Assembly: GCA_030248135.1 (NCBI GenBank)
Contig: JASANC010003256.1
Span: forward strand, 1-64,000
Length of the DNA: 64,000 nucleotides
From: Theristus sp. LFF4_11
Lineage: Eukaryota; Nematoda; Chromadorea; Monhysterida; Xyalidae
Reading direction: 5' to 3'
The notes below the pieces were generated by a model, which worked only from the letters and a program-made list of their open reading frames with translations, was not told the DNA's origin and did no database searches. Below are positions 1 through 12,819 of this stretch, piece after piece (positions within the stretch are counted from its first letter, which is position 1; the number at the start of each line of letters is the position of its first letter). A program made the position numbers and the translations under genes.

Positions 1-377
1 TGGGATGAAGAAAGTGGGACGGATGCTTCAAACTGAAATAAAAAACCAACAACCGAATGCTGAAATAACTATACTGGTTTTTCCGTATTAAACAAAAAAT
101 TTTTCCGAGTCGCTGCCCTTCGGAGCACATAGCAACCGTAGGCCACTGAAACCAAAATCGGGCTGAGATCACTGGTGCCCACACAGGACAAAGCGGGGCT
201 TAAAAGACTGTCCTTCTCACGTGTGGCGAGGGTGTTGGTTCCACCATATGGTGAGCCGTCCGTTCCCCAAACCCACCAGAGTTTCGTGTACCTTCGGGTT
301 TCCGAAATCGACGGGCGCATGCTTCAAAAATATAATAAATTGAAAGGAAAAACAACAAACAAAAAAACCACCGCCAG

Positions 378-3300
378 GACGTGGTCGGCGCGATTCTGAA
401 GCCGCTGGCGCAATGCCACCGAATGCTGATCACGCGTCGCCAGGGCATCGAGGCGTTCGTGGAGTTCCGCGATCCGGACACGGCGCGCACTGTGAAACAC
501 CGACTGAACGGATGCGACATTTATTCCGGCTGTTGTACGCTCAAGATTGAGTATGCCAAGGTGAGAATAATGGGGGGGGCGGCGGCGAAGGGGGTGCACA
601 AGTGGGTATGATCGTTTGTTTTGGCGCTGAGAATGAATGTATGTCATAGATTGGTAAACAGTTTTTCGTGCATGGAGACGTGCGAATTGAAAATTGTGGC
701 AGAGGGTGGATCCGAGTGGAGTCCCCTAAATATGGCCAAGAGCCACTCAGTAATGTGCACCGCATATGGCTGCGGCAAGCACACCATGCTTCAGTAGGGT
801 CACCACAACGTCGCTTGGGTATGATATCTGTGTAATAAATTGGAAAAAAACACAGGTAAAACGCACGTACAGCACGGTAGGAGAAAAACTGTGGAATAAT
901 TTCGGACACCAATAAGTAAAGATATTTCCAAGTTTTTTTTTAATATTTGAAGCATGTTATTTTCCATTTAATAAATCTGAGTGGGCTGCTTTTCAGAGTG
1001 GTCTGTCTTTCCAGGCGAAACGTTTTTTTCCTTCAAATTTCAGCTGTCTCGCTTGAACGTTACGCGGAACGATGAGTCACAATGGGACTATGTTGGTGGT
1101 GCAGGAGGTTCGTTATCGTTCCTTTTTTCTTGTTTTTCCGTTTCACTTTTTTGTTTTTATTGGAATGAAAAAGAACTGAAACGATCCTCTGATCGCCGAG
1201 TCAACTTGCAATCAATCAATCATGTTACCATTCATAATTAAAAAGTCAACCGACATAAAGCGCCAGTTTTATGTAACTCCCGTCCAATTACATCACAGTC
1301 ACTTAAGTCAAGCTTGGGTGCAGGTAAATTGATGTATAAGTACAAAAGGCACTTTTAGAGACACGCCTTGTCTGGAAACATACTGCATGCAACAAGCGCC
1401 CGTCTATGCATTTTGGCAATCATTCATTAAAACTGTTCTGTAATGATGGTAGGATAATCATGACATTGAGGCAATCATACATTCACATAAAGCCAGCTCA
1501 GAACTAATTGGAGCCAAAGCCATTGTAAATCATGAATCCTGAAAGAGCATATAAATGCAACCTATCTGTCTGTCCTTCACAGTAGTATCTCACACGTCAT
1601 TGAGTTTCCTAGAAAGCGTTGTGAAATCGCAGTAATGATTCGGCATAATAATAATTTCGTCATGTTGTTAAAAACCCCAATCAGTTTGAATGAGCGAGCA
1701 GCTCACAGTTTGTTCAATTTCAGTTTGAACTGCATTTTTATAAACCGAGTTAATTTATTAATCGTTCCATTGCAACAGTCGCAAAGCACATGTAATTTTG
1801 ACAACTTGTAAAACTGTTCAACAGCAAATGTGTAACATAACAAATAAACTCATGTGGAAATCATTGTCACAAATAATGAATTTATCCGTTTCTTTAGTTT
1901 GCTTTGTTCTGCAATATATTTGAAGCTGCGATGCAAGTTTGATTTGCAGAACGTTTTTCACAATTTTCTGATTGCATTTTAGTGTTGCGAAGTACATTTA
2001 CCGTGAAATCTCGGGAAAAGGTAAACATGTGTGGCAAGAAATACAAGTCAGGCATTGATAATGGCTGAATTTTTAGGGACTTTCAAATAAAAAAGCACGA
2101 AAAAGGTCAATTTTTAGGTTTTTTTTTCTCCGAGATTTTGCGATATAAAACAGACATTATTCCCCTTCACCGTGCAACTATTGCATTTGAGAAATACCTG
2201 TACAATTTTTTTAAGATGCAGCAAACAAAACAACATTTTTTTTATTTTCAGACGTGAAAAGGCCGAAAGTCAACTGTTAAAAAGGGGTTTCATAACATGT
2301 TTAGAGTGACGAATATTGAAAACAGAATAGAAGACAAAAAATGTAATACGATTTTTTGGACAGTTTTTTCGCGTTTTTTATCACTATTACGTTAGAGTGA
2401 GTCTGCAGGTAAGCATGAATCTTGAAAGCGACACTTCCAAAAACCAATGGGTACCTTTCACGGGAACGCGAATATTCTTAGCAACGGAAAGGAAACTAAA
2501 CTAAAGACAGCCGTATCACGTTCCATCATCCAACTGCAACCACCCTGAAGCAAGCAGTTTCGATCCACCAAATTCAATGCGTGCAACCGAATGAATTGCG
2601 GAGTCGGGGAGAAACCTCACGGTAAACAGTCGAAGGAGGTAAACAGAGGAAGCATAACAAAATCATCACGAAACGAAAGCCAACGAGGTAAAAGCGATGG
2701 AACGAACAAAGAGAAATAATTAAACAAAACCTGTTTCTCCACGGTGCAACTTGAAAATCAGCAATAACATCGAAAGAATATATCATGACCGTAATGCTGA
2801 AATGGTGACACACCTGAAGGCAGCAAAGAAGATCGAACAAAAGGCAACAACTAAAAAATACACTTAAAACAGAAAGGCGGAATCGGATACAAAAATCGTC
2901 GATAACAAAAAAAACTGATGCATGCTTCCGTATACAGGTGGACTGGTCAACATGCGTCCGCTGTTTGTTGTTGGACTGCTTTGGAGTCTTTGACCTAGAC
3001 CAGACCAGCCCCCGTCTTGATGGGACATTTCAACCGATTGGTGGGTTCATGCGCATCCAACTGAGATGCTGTTGCCACAGTTGCGAAAAATGTGGCAAAA
3101 TCCGTTTTTTTGTTTGCGAGTTTTTTGGTGTTTTTTTTTAATTTCTTTCCTTTGTTGTGTTGCTTGATTGTTTCGTTTGTTCTTTTTTTCTGTGTTCGTC
3201 ATTGTGTTCGTTTGCCTTTGTGGTTTCTGTTTTTCATTCTGTCGTAGGATTCTGTTTGTTCTCATTGCGAAAATTTGCAAAGTACTTGCTTAGGACTTCA

Positions 3301-6300
3301 TTCATTTGGTCCATCAACTTATACAGTTAAGAAGTCATATGGAGCTTGCTCATTCAGGTTTTTCGTTCAGCTTTGAGAATTAGGATGTTTTTCATCCAGT
3401 TAGTCACGGCGACATGGCCGTTTTTTTCTAACCTTTCTAACGTCCATTTTCAGAGAAGTTGGTAATGTTTGGTTTGCGGGTAAGTTTTCAGTCATTCCCA
3501 TTGTTCGAAATGCGGAAAGTTTCAGGGCCCATACACGTTAGCGTACGTCGACGTACGAACGTGCAAACAAACACCGCAACATAGATGGTGACGTTCTAAA
3601 ATAGGAAGCAAGTACGTCACGTGAAACACGACACGTGAAAATATGCAACTGTTCAGCGTAAAGACGCATTCATGAAGCAGTATTTAATGACGCACAGCTG
3701 TGTTAAAACGTAGCTACGCAGTCACTAAATAGTGCTTCATGAATGCCCCTTAACATCACGCCTATGGCTTGTTTGTTTGCACGCCGACGCATGCGCTCAC
3801 ATAAATAGGCCATAAATAGGCCTTCATAAAAAAGCGGCTGAGTAAATAGGATTCGACATAATAATTCATTCGTGTTTATGGTTTTTTCTTTTGGTTTTGC
3901 GACAGAATGCGCACATAGATTTGAAATCAGTTTCACGCTTGACGCGGCAATTCAAAATCGATGAACTAAACCCAAGTCCCTGAGATACGGTCAGGTCACT
4001 TTGGAATTGCCGCATCAAGCAGGAAACCAAATTTCTTTCTACGTCTGCAAACGCATTGATTCGCAGAACCAAAATAAAAGGTAATATCAGGGAGGAGATT
4101 TAGTAAAACAGTGATTTGACTTCAACTTTTTTTCAGGGCGTGGGGATCGGCCGTCGTTGCTGCAGCCACCGGCCGGCGGAGGTTTGAACCAAAAAACAAT
4201 TGGTCATTACTTTTTTGAATCAACCCTTTTTTAGTTTTTCAACACCATTTTTGTCTTGAAAACTTCAGGAATGGGCGCGCAACAGCAGCAGCTGAGTGGC
4301 GGCGGTAAGTGATGTTTGTCGTTGTTTGGCATTACGGAATCGCTGGTGGTTCATCAGTCCCGTTTATACTCTGTATCACTAATGGCATCTCAGGAAAGCT
4401 CGTTTTAATGTCCTAAAAATAGCCGGGCAAACCGTGTTTTTTTGCTGCCGTGACGTTTCTACAGTCGAAATCTAAATTATAGGGAATCAGCTGATTGGTT
4501 GGTGGTCACGTGACGCATGGTTTCTGCGCAAGCATTGCTGTGGGCGCGGAGTTTGGTTTGCACAGAAAGCATGCATCACGTGACCACCAACCAGTCAGCT
4601 GATTCGCTATAATTTAGAGTTCGACTGTAATCATATCATTCGTTCCGTTTCTTTATTCAATCGAATTTCGCCATTCAATCGAACTTTCCAGACGAACTCG
4701 GCTACAACGAGTTCGGTCAGCCGGTCTACGACGACTCGTTCAGCGGCACCACCGGCGGTATACCGGGTGTGGCCGCGGGCGCGCAGCAGAACGCACCGGC
4801 GTTTCCTGGTTCGCTTCATCGATTGTCAATTTTTTTTCAGGTTCCGCGACTCGATGCGTGTGCAGACGTAGAAGCGACACCAGTTTCAATCGTTATGTGG
4901 CAATTCAAAATCGCCTAAGTGACCCGGGTCCTGTTTTGGGGACTCGGATCACTTTGGCAATTTTGGAATTCCCGCGTCCATGATTGAAACTTTTCACCTA
5001 TCTATGCGCGCATTGAGTTTCGGGATCGAAAAAAGATTATACTTGTGAATCTATAAATTTGAACGTGTCGCACACCGAAATCACGTCATTCACTTTGGAT
5101 AAAACGCCCGCTTGTGATCCAGACACCAGATTCATGTATTTAACCGACGCGAAGAGTCTCGAGGAGATACTGAATGCTGTGCATTGTACTCGTGCGCACG
5201 TGGTGACGTCATTTCGGAGCGACACGTTCGGAAAAATTGACAATAGAGACGAAAGACATTGACCGGCAATGATTCTAGTAACCGGGCAGTGACCAAATCT
5301 ATTAATCGGGAACGTCTCCGAATTAAAAAAATGTTTTTTTTTCGCTACTCAGTTGCTCGCCCGCAACAGCAGCAACAGGCGGGCATGTATGGCGGCGACA
5401 TGATGGGTGGTTATGGTGGGCCGATGGGTGCGTTGTTTTTTATCTCGCGTATTTTCTGAATCTCCAGTTTTTCTTTCTTAATCTCCAGAGTTTTTTTCAA
5501 CGTAACATTCTGGGCGCGTGTATACAGTCGAACTCTAAATTATAGGGAATCAGCGTCGTCGTTGGTGATCACGTGATGCATGCTTTCTGAGCAGAAACTA
5601 CTGTGGGGGCGGAATTTGGTTTGCACACAGAAAGCATGGATCACGTGATCACCAACCAATCAGCTGATTCCCTATAATTTAGAGTTCCAATGTAGACGGC
5701 TGAATGTTCCGATGGCCAATGCTCTCGCTACACAGATGGGGCGAGCCTTTGCGTTGCGTCTCAAGTTGTTTCACTCTAATCCATAATTAATTTCACAGAG
5801 AAAAGTTTTGATCGAATTTTTGCAGACGCCATACAGGCGGGTGGATTCGGCGGTCAAATGGGCGCACCGCCACAGGGTAGGCGCGTTTTCACCTTTTCCT
5901 GCAGATTTTCCCCTTTTTTGAATTCACCATCAAATATCACAAAATGTAGCGCATATGTGTTTTAGGATTGCGCACGCTTTTGTTCTTGACTTTTATCAGT
6001 GAATGGAATTGAAAACCGAGTCTGGTCGAAAAAATCGAACATTAAAAAATAGAAATATGAGAAAGTAAACAGGAACACCGTGTTTTCCAGGCGGTTTCGG
6101 CGGCGTCCCACCGCCGCAGGCGCAATCGCAACCGGACGGCACCGGGTTGGGCTTCGAGAACGCCGTACTGATGGTCTACAACATGGACGAGAAGAAGTTC
6201 AATTGTGAACGACTGTTCAATCTCTGCTGCATGTACGGCAATGTGATGCGAGTGCGTTGAGTTTTGTTTCTTTTTACAAAATAATTGAATTCGTTTTTTT

Positions 6301-9161
6301 CTTTCAACTTGTTTTGAGGTAACTCGCGCATCACGCAGGATGGGGCATTGAGCTGTTGCTGTGTTTAGTTCTCAATTCTGTTCAGGCATTTTGTTGTTAT
6401 ACATTTCGACAATGCGCATGCTGGCTGAAAACCTTTGCGACGTGAACCAACAATAACAACACGAGAGGCTTCAAGCCCCAAGCCCAACAGTCTCTGTGTG
6501 CTGATTGGTTGATTGATTGGTCATTAGAAGTGCTGGTGCTCGCTCAGTTGTGCAACCTTCTTCTCATGCCCGTCATTTACCGCATGTATTTTTTTCGGTG
6601 GCATCCACAAAACTGCTGCTTCTAGATCAAGTTCCTGCGCAGCAAGGCCGGCACGGCGATGGTGCAGATGGGCGATCCAGTGGCTGCGGAGCGAGTGTTC
6701 CGCCTGTTGAATCGGGTCGTGATCTTCGGTCAGGAGTTGCAGATAAAGTTGGTGGGCTTTTGCTTTTTGTTTTGTTGTTCTGTCCAGTCGTGCGCCCTTG
6801 CGAGACGCTCGGCAAATGTGTAGCGACAAAAAAGTTGAGGTTGCGGTGCAGCAAACGGAACATAAACGAGGATTGGGTTGGAGGAAGGCGAATTTGACAC
6901 TTTTTGCACGCCTCTTTTTAAAAACACAATTCAGTGCTCGGGTTGTTGTGAAGGAATCAATCTTGTTTCATTATTCAACGTGTCGCAAATCAACATTTCT
7001 GGCAATGATTGATAGACATGAAAACTGTCGTGATGCACTCGTCACACAGCGTGGAAATGGAATAATTCGAACGTATGTCATCATATCATATGCTAAAAAC
7101 GCTGTTAGAAATAACCAGCCAATACGTCGCAACAACAATGGCACTGAAGAAAAGCTGTTCAAGCGCAATTTTCAATGTTCACCGTTTCGTCCCCGTCGCA
7201 GAATGTCAATGAAGCCGAACATCGAGGACCAGCGAATGGAGCCGTTCCCGTTGGACGATGGAACGCCCTCGTTCAAGAATTACTCCGACTGTCGTAGCAA
7301 CCGCTTCCTGACGCCGGACGCCGCCGTCAAGAATCGCATCAACGCACCCGGCCACACCCTGTACTTCTTCAATGCGCCCACCGATTTCGACGAGAAACAA
7401 CTGAATGAGGTCGGAATGAGGTTGAATAAAATGACAGCGCCTTTCTCCGCCGCTGTCGTAATTGCATAATTTTTTTTGAAATTTGCTAAATTGCGTTTAT
7501 CAGCTTTATTCATTTTGTTGTCAAAATTTCAGTTGCTCGACAAATACAGCTTGCCGAAGCCGAAGAGCACCCGTATATACGAGGCGAGACGTGAGTTTTT
7601 TTGTCTGTTATTTTTTTGTGATTATAACTCCAGTCCGTTTTTCTTACAGTTTTTCATCTCACAATTTATCTACTCCCGTTCTCCCAATTTTCCAGAACAA
7701 TCGCGCTCGATAGCGGGCACACTGGAGTTTGAGCAGATCCAAGAGGCGACCGAAGTGTTGACGGTGTTGAATCACGAGCCGGTCACCAGTTCCAGTGCGG
7801 ATTTTTTTGTTTTTTTCTGATTCTCTTGTTTCTGAAGTCTCAAGCAGTGGTTCGGTTTTTCGGGTTGTTTTGAATCAGCACCCAGAAACCCACCAATGGT
7901 TTGGATAGGGTGTGAAAACGGTTGAGTGTCACGGGCTTAACCTGGGGACTCACGGCTAATTGATATCTGATGAAACACCCACAAAAAACTCTGTTTCGGT
8001 CATTTAAAACGAAATTTCAAAACGACTTTCCCCATCATCTTTTTGTCCATTCAGCCTCTCGCACGCCGTTCCTGTTGAAGTTCACGTACGCGGGTCGCGG
8101 CGACGGTCCGCCCGGCGGTTTCGGTGCGGGCGGCGATGGCGGCGGGTTCAGAGGTACGACGGTTTTGGTTTCCACTTTTTTTCGGTAGACTGCTTGTTTC
8201 ACCAGAAATAAAGATCAGTTTCTCAATTATTTCAATTCCCATTCCATTTATTTGGCCCATTCCATCCCCCGTTCGTCGTTTTTGCAGGCCGCGGGCGTGG
8301 CGGGTTTTTCCGCGGCGGGCGCGGCGGCGGCGGCGGTCACGAGGGCGGTCTACCGCCGATGGACGCGGGCGATCGGCTGAATGGACCGCAGCACATCATT
8401 CAGGACAGAATTCGCGTGAGTGTGTGCTCGCCTCGTTTATGGCGCTTTTGAGGTGTGATAGTGACGGATGGTCATTCGTGTGGAAGTCACCGCTCATGGC
8501 CTGGGTGGTAGCGCGTTGGACTCTTGTCGGTGCGTTCGGGGGATCGAGCACCGCCGAAGGGTGTACAGGCACTTAGTGACAGAGAAAACTCGATGGGCAC
8601 CCCACTCGACGGTGTTCTGTACGCTTTTCTGGGTTAGTGCCCTGGCTAAAAACATCGCTTAGAAATCTTCATTCGTTCGTCACGTTTACCTTGCTTGTGT
8701 GGGATGAATTCAGAGAGCTCACGGTCAGTTCATACTGACATACGTTGACGTCCCTCAAAGGCACGTCTCCATGGACGGTTGTATGCAATGACACGAGACC
8801 CGACGTGACGTGACGTGCCGTAAACACGTCAGTATTACAGCTTTACGGATCTTTACAGCTCCTTCTGCCGGTGTACACACACCTGTTTTGAGTTGAGCTA
8901 AATGATTTTATCCCAACCAACGGTTTTGCAGTCAAGTTCGACGGTGTTCCAATGTCCCAAATTACTGGAATCACACTCTTCTTGACTGTTTTGTTTGAAA
9001 TGTCGATGTTTTTTTCTTGATTGCAGGACAGCCAACCAGGCGGCGGTTTCCGTGGCCGCGGTCGCGGTGATTTCCGTGGAGGCCGCGGCGGTGGGCGGGG
9101 CGACTTTCGCGGGGGTCCAGGCCGTGGGGGTCCGTTTCGCGGCAGGGGTCGTGGCATGTGA
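378..9161 (+). CDS. hnRNP L-type RNA-binding protein (smooth/hrpl-1-like), 3' portion
   Basis: Multi-RRM splicing regulator that binds CA-rich RNA in the nucleus. Exons read: 378-560, 1044-1107, 4137-4181, 4269-4304, 4692-4808, 5353-5427, 5826-5876, 6091-6251, 6626-6747, 7202-7409, 7533-7590, 7696-7794, 8055-8153, 8288-8415, 9027-9161; all phases agree, giving 526 codons plus stop. The first exon encodes the end of RRM2 (VEFRDPDTARTVKHRLNG, then IEYAK), and the next the family motif RLNVTRNDESQWDY. A Gly/Gln-rich linker made of five small exons follows. RRM3 starts at AVLMVYNMDEKKFNCERLFN. The conserved interdomain segment is NYSDCRSNRFLTPDAAVKNR, then RRM4 begins TLYFFNAPTDF and runs to LLKFTYA. 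The tail is an RGG box (FRGRGRGDFRGGRGGGRGDF). RRM1 and the start codon lie upstream of the window. Vertebrate hnRNP L carries its Gly-rich stretch at the N-terminus, so the C-terminal RGG tail is notable. Family assignment is secure; orthology to L versus LL is not resolvable. Confidence 0.9.
3665..3749. mobile_element. Palindromic MITE family B, copy in hnRNP L intron
   Basis: An ~85-bp near-palindrome, CATTCATGAAGCAGTATTTA ... AAATAGTGCTTCATGAATG. Two further copies (25816-25899 and 59556-59652) share the arms but differ in the loop, which shows a dispersed family. Confidence 0.75.
3897..4069. mobile_element. Inverted-repeat element family C, copy in hnRNP L intron
   Basis: It contains GCGGCAATTCAAAATCG, its inverse GGAATTGCCGCATCAAGC, and ends like ATGCGCACATAGAT / TCTGCAAACGCATTGA, in the opposite orientation to the 4841 copy. 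Boundaries are approximate. Confidence 0.55.
4462..4627. mobile_element. MITE family A, copy in hnRNP L intron
   Basis: About 166 bp with terminal inverted repeats starting CAGTCGAA and ending TTCGACTG, flanked by TA on both sides. The arms include CAGCTGATTGGTTGGTG, CACGTGA and the inner GCATTGCTGTGGGCG. TA duplication and CAGT ends suggest mobilisation by a Tc1/mariner transposase. It has no coding capacity. Confidence 0.85.
4841..5025. mobile_element. Inverted-repeat element family C, copy in hnRNP L intron
   Basis: It begins GTTCCGCGACTCGATGCG and ends TATGCGCGCATTGAGT. The inner inverted arms are CAATTCAAAATCGCC and CAATTTTGGAATTCCCGC. It is shared with copies at 41487 and 48191. Confidence 0.65.
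5525..5692. mobile_element. MITE family A, copy in hnRNP L intron
   Basis: The same TIRs, with arms CTCTAAATTATAGGGAATCA and its inverse, and TA flanks. The right end is slightly degraded (TTCCAATG). Confidence 0.85.
8478..8662 (+). mobile_element. tRNA-derived SINE, full-length-like copy in hnRNP L intron
   Basis: The head resembles the tRNA internal promoter: GGCCTGGGTGGTAGCGCGTT (A box) and GGGGATCGAGCACC (B box). The body GGCACTTAGTGACAGAGAA and TGTTCTGTACGCTTTTCTGG recurs at 56331 and 57575. A terminal CTGGCTAAAAACATCG is shared with the 57575 copy. Confidence 0.65.
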
Positions 9162-10141
9162 GCTTCGGCAATGATTGCTGAAAACGCAGTTTCAAATATG
9201 TCAACTGTTTTCGTTCTTCTTGGCATCTTCAGTTCTTTTTCGAACTGAAAAATTCTGTTGATTTGCTTTGTTTTGTTTGTTGAAACTGGTTGATTTCATT
9301 GATTCAGTATGAAGTTTTTTCATTTTTTAAAGAAAGTTACACAAACGATGTTAAAGAACAACTGGCCAATCCGTTTGTTTGTTGGCGTTTGCACTACTGT
9401 ATTTTTGTTCTTGTTCGGAAATCATACCTTAACGTAGAATGATGTTTGTTTTCAGTGAGTTTCATAAATTGAAGATTTCAGTGATTGTGAGAAGTTTTTC
9501 TTTAATTTTTTTTTACGCAGCCCGAACAATATGTTTTGCTATGTTGTCGAGAAATAAAAAAAATAGTTCCAATGAATGAATGTGCATTTTTTTGTGATGT
9601 CTAAAACATGTATACATGTTTTGTTTCCAACACCACTATTTCGATTATTGATGTTGAAATCCTTGTTGTGGTTTCGTTGTGTACTGTCTTTTTGTTGACG
9701 TTATTTGCTAAAAAGGTGTAATAAAATCAGTGAAGGGACGAAAATTGTGGCTCGGTTTTTTCTAATTTACAAGAAAAGTTCAATATGAACGGCTGTTTTC
9801 TCAGGCCTATCTTGAATGATTGAAAAGTGAACTGGAACTTGGTTATCAATAACACAAGCAGAGTTCACTTCACCGGATTGGTGAGGTTTGTTTCATGACC
9901 GCATCTGTTTTGACGGCGGTTGCGAAATCAAGGGATCACAATGTACTAAACAGGGTTGATTGGTTGATTGAGATTGAAACAACAACGTGATTGATTGGCT
10001 GTACCGCGCGTGGTGTTAGCGCGACCAATCGGCGCAGACGCATTTCAAATGTCTCCGTTCGAAACGTTTGTTGTGTCGCACAGAATACAACCGCCCGCGC
10101 AAGAACGATCGAACAGCAGTAACGACCAACAAAAAGCCAGC
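9162..10141. other. Intergenic spacer, hnRNP L 3' UTR and UBOX5 upstream region
   Basis: AT-rich 3' UTR with two AATAAA signals, then unique sequence. The UBOX5 reading frame is open from about 9995, so some of this may be coding if an earlier ATG (for example 10049) is used. Confidence 0.6.
9553..9558 (+). promoter_or_regulatory. Candidate poly(A) signal of the hnRNP L-like gene
   Basis: AATAAA lies 392 bp after the stop codon in AT-rich 3' UTR-like sequence. A second AATAAA at 9720-9725 is an alternative. Both are on the coding strand before the next gene. Confidence 0.5.
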
Positions 10142-12819
10142 ATGTCCAACAACGCGCGTGTGATCGATCTGACGAAGGTTCACGAGTCGATCGGTTGCTC
10201 GTTGCCTGAGAGCGACGAATGGCCTCTGCGCAATCTTCTGTCTGGTCGGCCGTTTCTGGCGGAGCGATTCGTGCGGGCGCCGCTGACGGTGACGCTTCGA
10301 CTGTGCGTGCCGGTGCGACTGGCGAAACTGGAGGTGGGCTGTTGTCTTCCGTGTTTTTTTTTATTTTTCTATTGATGATCGGTTATTTTGATTGGCTGGC
10401 CGATCGACGTTTTGCCGATCTCCATAGAACGCTAATATTGAACAAATATTGTTGATGTTGAGATACTCATGAAAATGTTGATTTTGTTGTGAAATTCGTC
10501 GAGTGGGCGTTCACTCGCAGTGGAACTCTGCGAATTGCACTGCACTGGACTGAACGGACAACAGAAAAACAAACAACTCAATCGGTTCTATGTTGAAGGC
10601 GTTCAGTGAGTGCATTTCTGGGTGTTTCAAACGATCACCAAAAAAACTCCATTCGTTTGTTCAGACAGCGAACACTGCGCAGGTTTTTTGTGTTCTCAAG
10701 CTCGGCCTCCGCCTTCGGACGAATCACGTGACCACGATGCAGATCTTCGCCAGCGACGACCCGGAGAGCGCGACGACGACGAAAGTTGGCGAATTTCGTA
10801 ATGCGCCGAAACGGCGGAACTGTCCAATTGCGACTAATATTGAGCAACCTATCATCGAAACGTTGGTGTTCGTTCGTGGCATTGGCCAACGCTCAGAAGA
10901 ACAGCAGACATCGGCGGACAACCGCGCGGAGCTGGGTTAGCTTAGTATGATTATTATCAGCGGATTGTTATTGGTTCTTGGAACCGTTTGAATTTTGGTT
11001 TGCCTTGTGCACCGTTTAAGGCATGTAATTCGGTGAACATGAGACTAAATTTCTACTTGTGGAATCGCATCAATCTTTGTCACACAAACATTCGTAGTGT
11101 CCGCAAAAAAAACAAATGACTCGTTGTACGCGGCAAGTTGGATGTTCAATTTGCGAATTTCCCTTCAGATCGTAAACCTGAAAATACGACGACATCAACG
11201 ACGAAAAAGATAGCGCCATTCGCAAACTGTGCCGCGTTGAATCGAGTGCGACTATTGCAGCTGCGAATCGTGCACGCGCACGGCATACCGGCGCTGTCGC
11301 GGCTGACTGCTTGCGGCGTCGTTTTGAACGGCGACAAGCAAACGGCGTTGACATCAAGCCGAACTGGTACCGATGCTCGATCCAACGAACAAACGGAATG
11401 CGCTCGAGAAGAGGAGCCGTTCTCATTCTTTCGACGACGGGACACTGGTGGGTTTAACAGAAACGCGATTTTTTCGACTTTTTGTGTTTTTTGTTGGGAT
11501 TCGAAAGACATGAATTGGTTTTGAAACTGTCAAGACGATTTCTCCGTTGAGGCTGACGCAGAAATGCATTCACGCCCCTTTGATTTGAAGCATTCATCGA
11601 GATTCAAGTAGTCTGTTATTTTTCCGTATGGACAGAAATTTTTTCAATCCTTCAATGCATCGCCTACATTTTCCGCTGATTTCATTTTCCTGAGAAAATC
11701 GCAAATGACAGTTGAAATTCGTATAAAACGGTGTGCTCTTTCCAGCAAAAACAACAACAAAACCAACTCATACTCTCTCGGCGTCGTCGCGTTCCACCGA
11801 ATCACAGGCACAGCAGTGTGCTGCCGTGACAGCAGACAAAGAAACTTCCAGCCGCAAAATGCCTCGAACTGTGACTTCTACCAACAACCAATCAGCTGAT
11901 GAGGCGACCAAAGATAGCCAAGGAACTCCAAACTCAATCAATATTCCGTCGGAATTCCTAGATCCAATCACGTGCGATTACATGAGTCTACCGGTGCTAC
12001 TGCCGTCTGGGCAGACGGTCGATCGGACCACTTTGGAGCGATACTGCAGAGACCAGGCGTTACTTGGTCGGGTAGTTGGGAATTGGATTTAGAAAATCTA
12101 AAATAATCTTTTTCATCGCTTTTTTCACATGTGCTCCGTTGCAAAACAAATTCGCTGCAGTTTGAGACTGGTTAGTGACTGTTCATCAAATTGACTTATT
12201 GTTGTATTCTTGCCTTTCAGTGGCACAGCGCATGCACGGAAAAAGCGTTTGTTTTTTTCAGTATTTCCGATAGAAACAATTCTCCGCGTTGTCGAAAAAC
12301 TGTCTTTCATATAGCTAGTAGAGTAAGACAGCCGTATTTTTTGAACTTCTGTCCAATATTCCAGGTCGACCGGCCAGTGACCCGTTCACCGGCGTTGCGT
12401 TCGCAGCGATTGATAACACCATTGACACGGCATTTGCGACCAACAATCAATCATCAGCGTCATCGGCGGTTGCGGCGGGCAGCAGCGACACCGACGGCGA
12501 TTCCGTCCGGCGTCAGACCAGAGCGGCCAACAACACAATTCACAGTGTACGCCCACTGCCGAACGTCGCACTGAAGGCACGGATCGATCGATTCTGGGCG
12601 ACGAACCCCGAGCTCGCTCGACAGCTGCGAATCGGGCGAACCACCCTGCACAGTGGGAACGCTCTTTCAGCAGAGCCCGCTTTTGACGCGCTGCGGGCGG
12701 CCGCGATTTCGGCGGGCCGCCAAAGGCCCGTCGCTGCGGCGGTGCCGCGGCCGAATGCGGCACGATTGCGGTATTATGAACGATTGGAGGCGGAGTCGAA
12801 GCGCGCGCGGTTGAACTGA
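10142..12819 (+). CDS. UBOX5: U-box E3 ubiquitin ligase, UBOX5/RNF37 family
   Basis: Exons 10142-10333, 10701-10797, 11169-11447, 11746-12066, 12365-12819 give 447 aa. The N-terminal part, with VIDLTKVHESIGC, the segment FVRAPLTVTLRLCVPVRLAK and TMQIFASDD, matches the RNF37-specific N-terminal domain. RLLQLRIVHAHGIPALSRL follows. The U-box spans the exon 4/5 junction: FLDPITCDYMSLPVLLPSG, QTVDRTTLERYC, and LGRPASDPFTGVAFA. The junction is fixed by donor GTCGGG at 12067, which leaves one base, and it restores GRPASDPFTG exactly. Downstream is an acidic/Ser-rich linker and ALKARIDRF, a motif seen in RNF37 relatives. U-box proteins transfer ubiquitin from an E2 without bound zinc. The start is uncertain: the frame stays open upstream, with another ATG at 10049. 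The C-terminal RING-like region of vertebrate UBOX5 is absent; the last exon encodes no cysteine. Confidence 0.85.
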
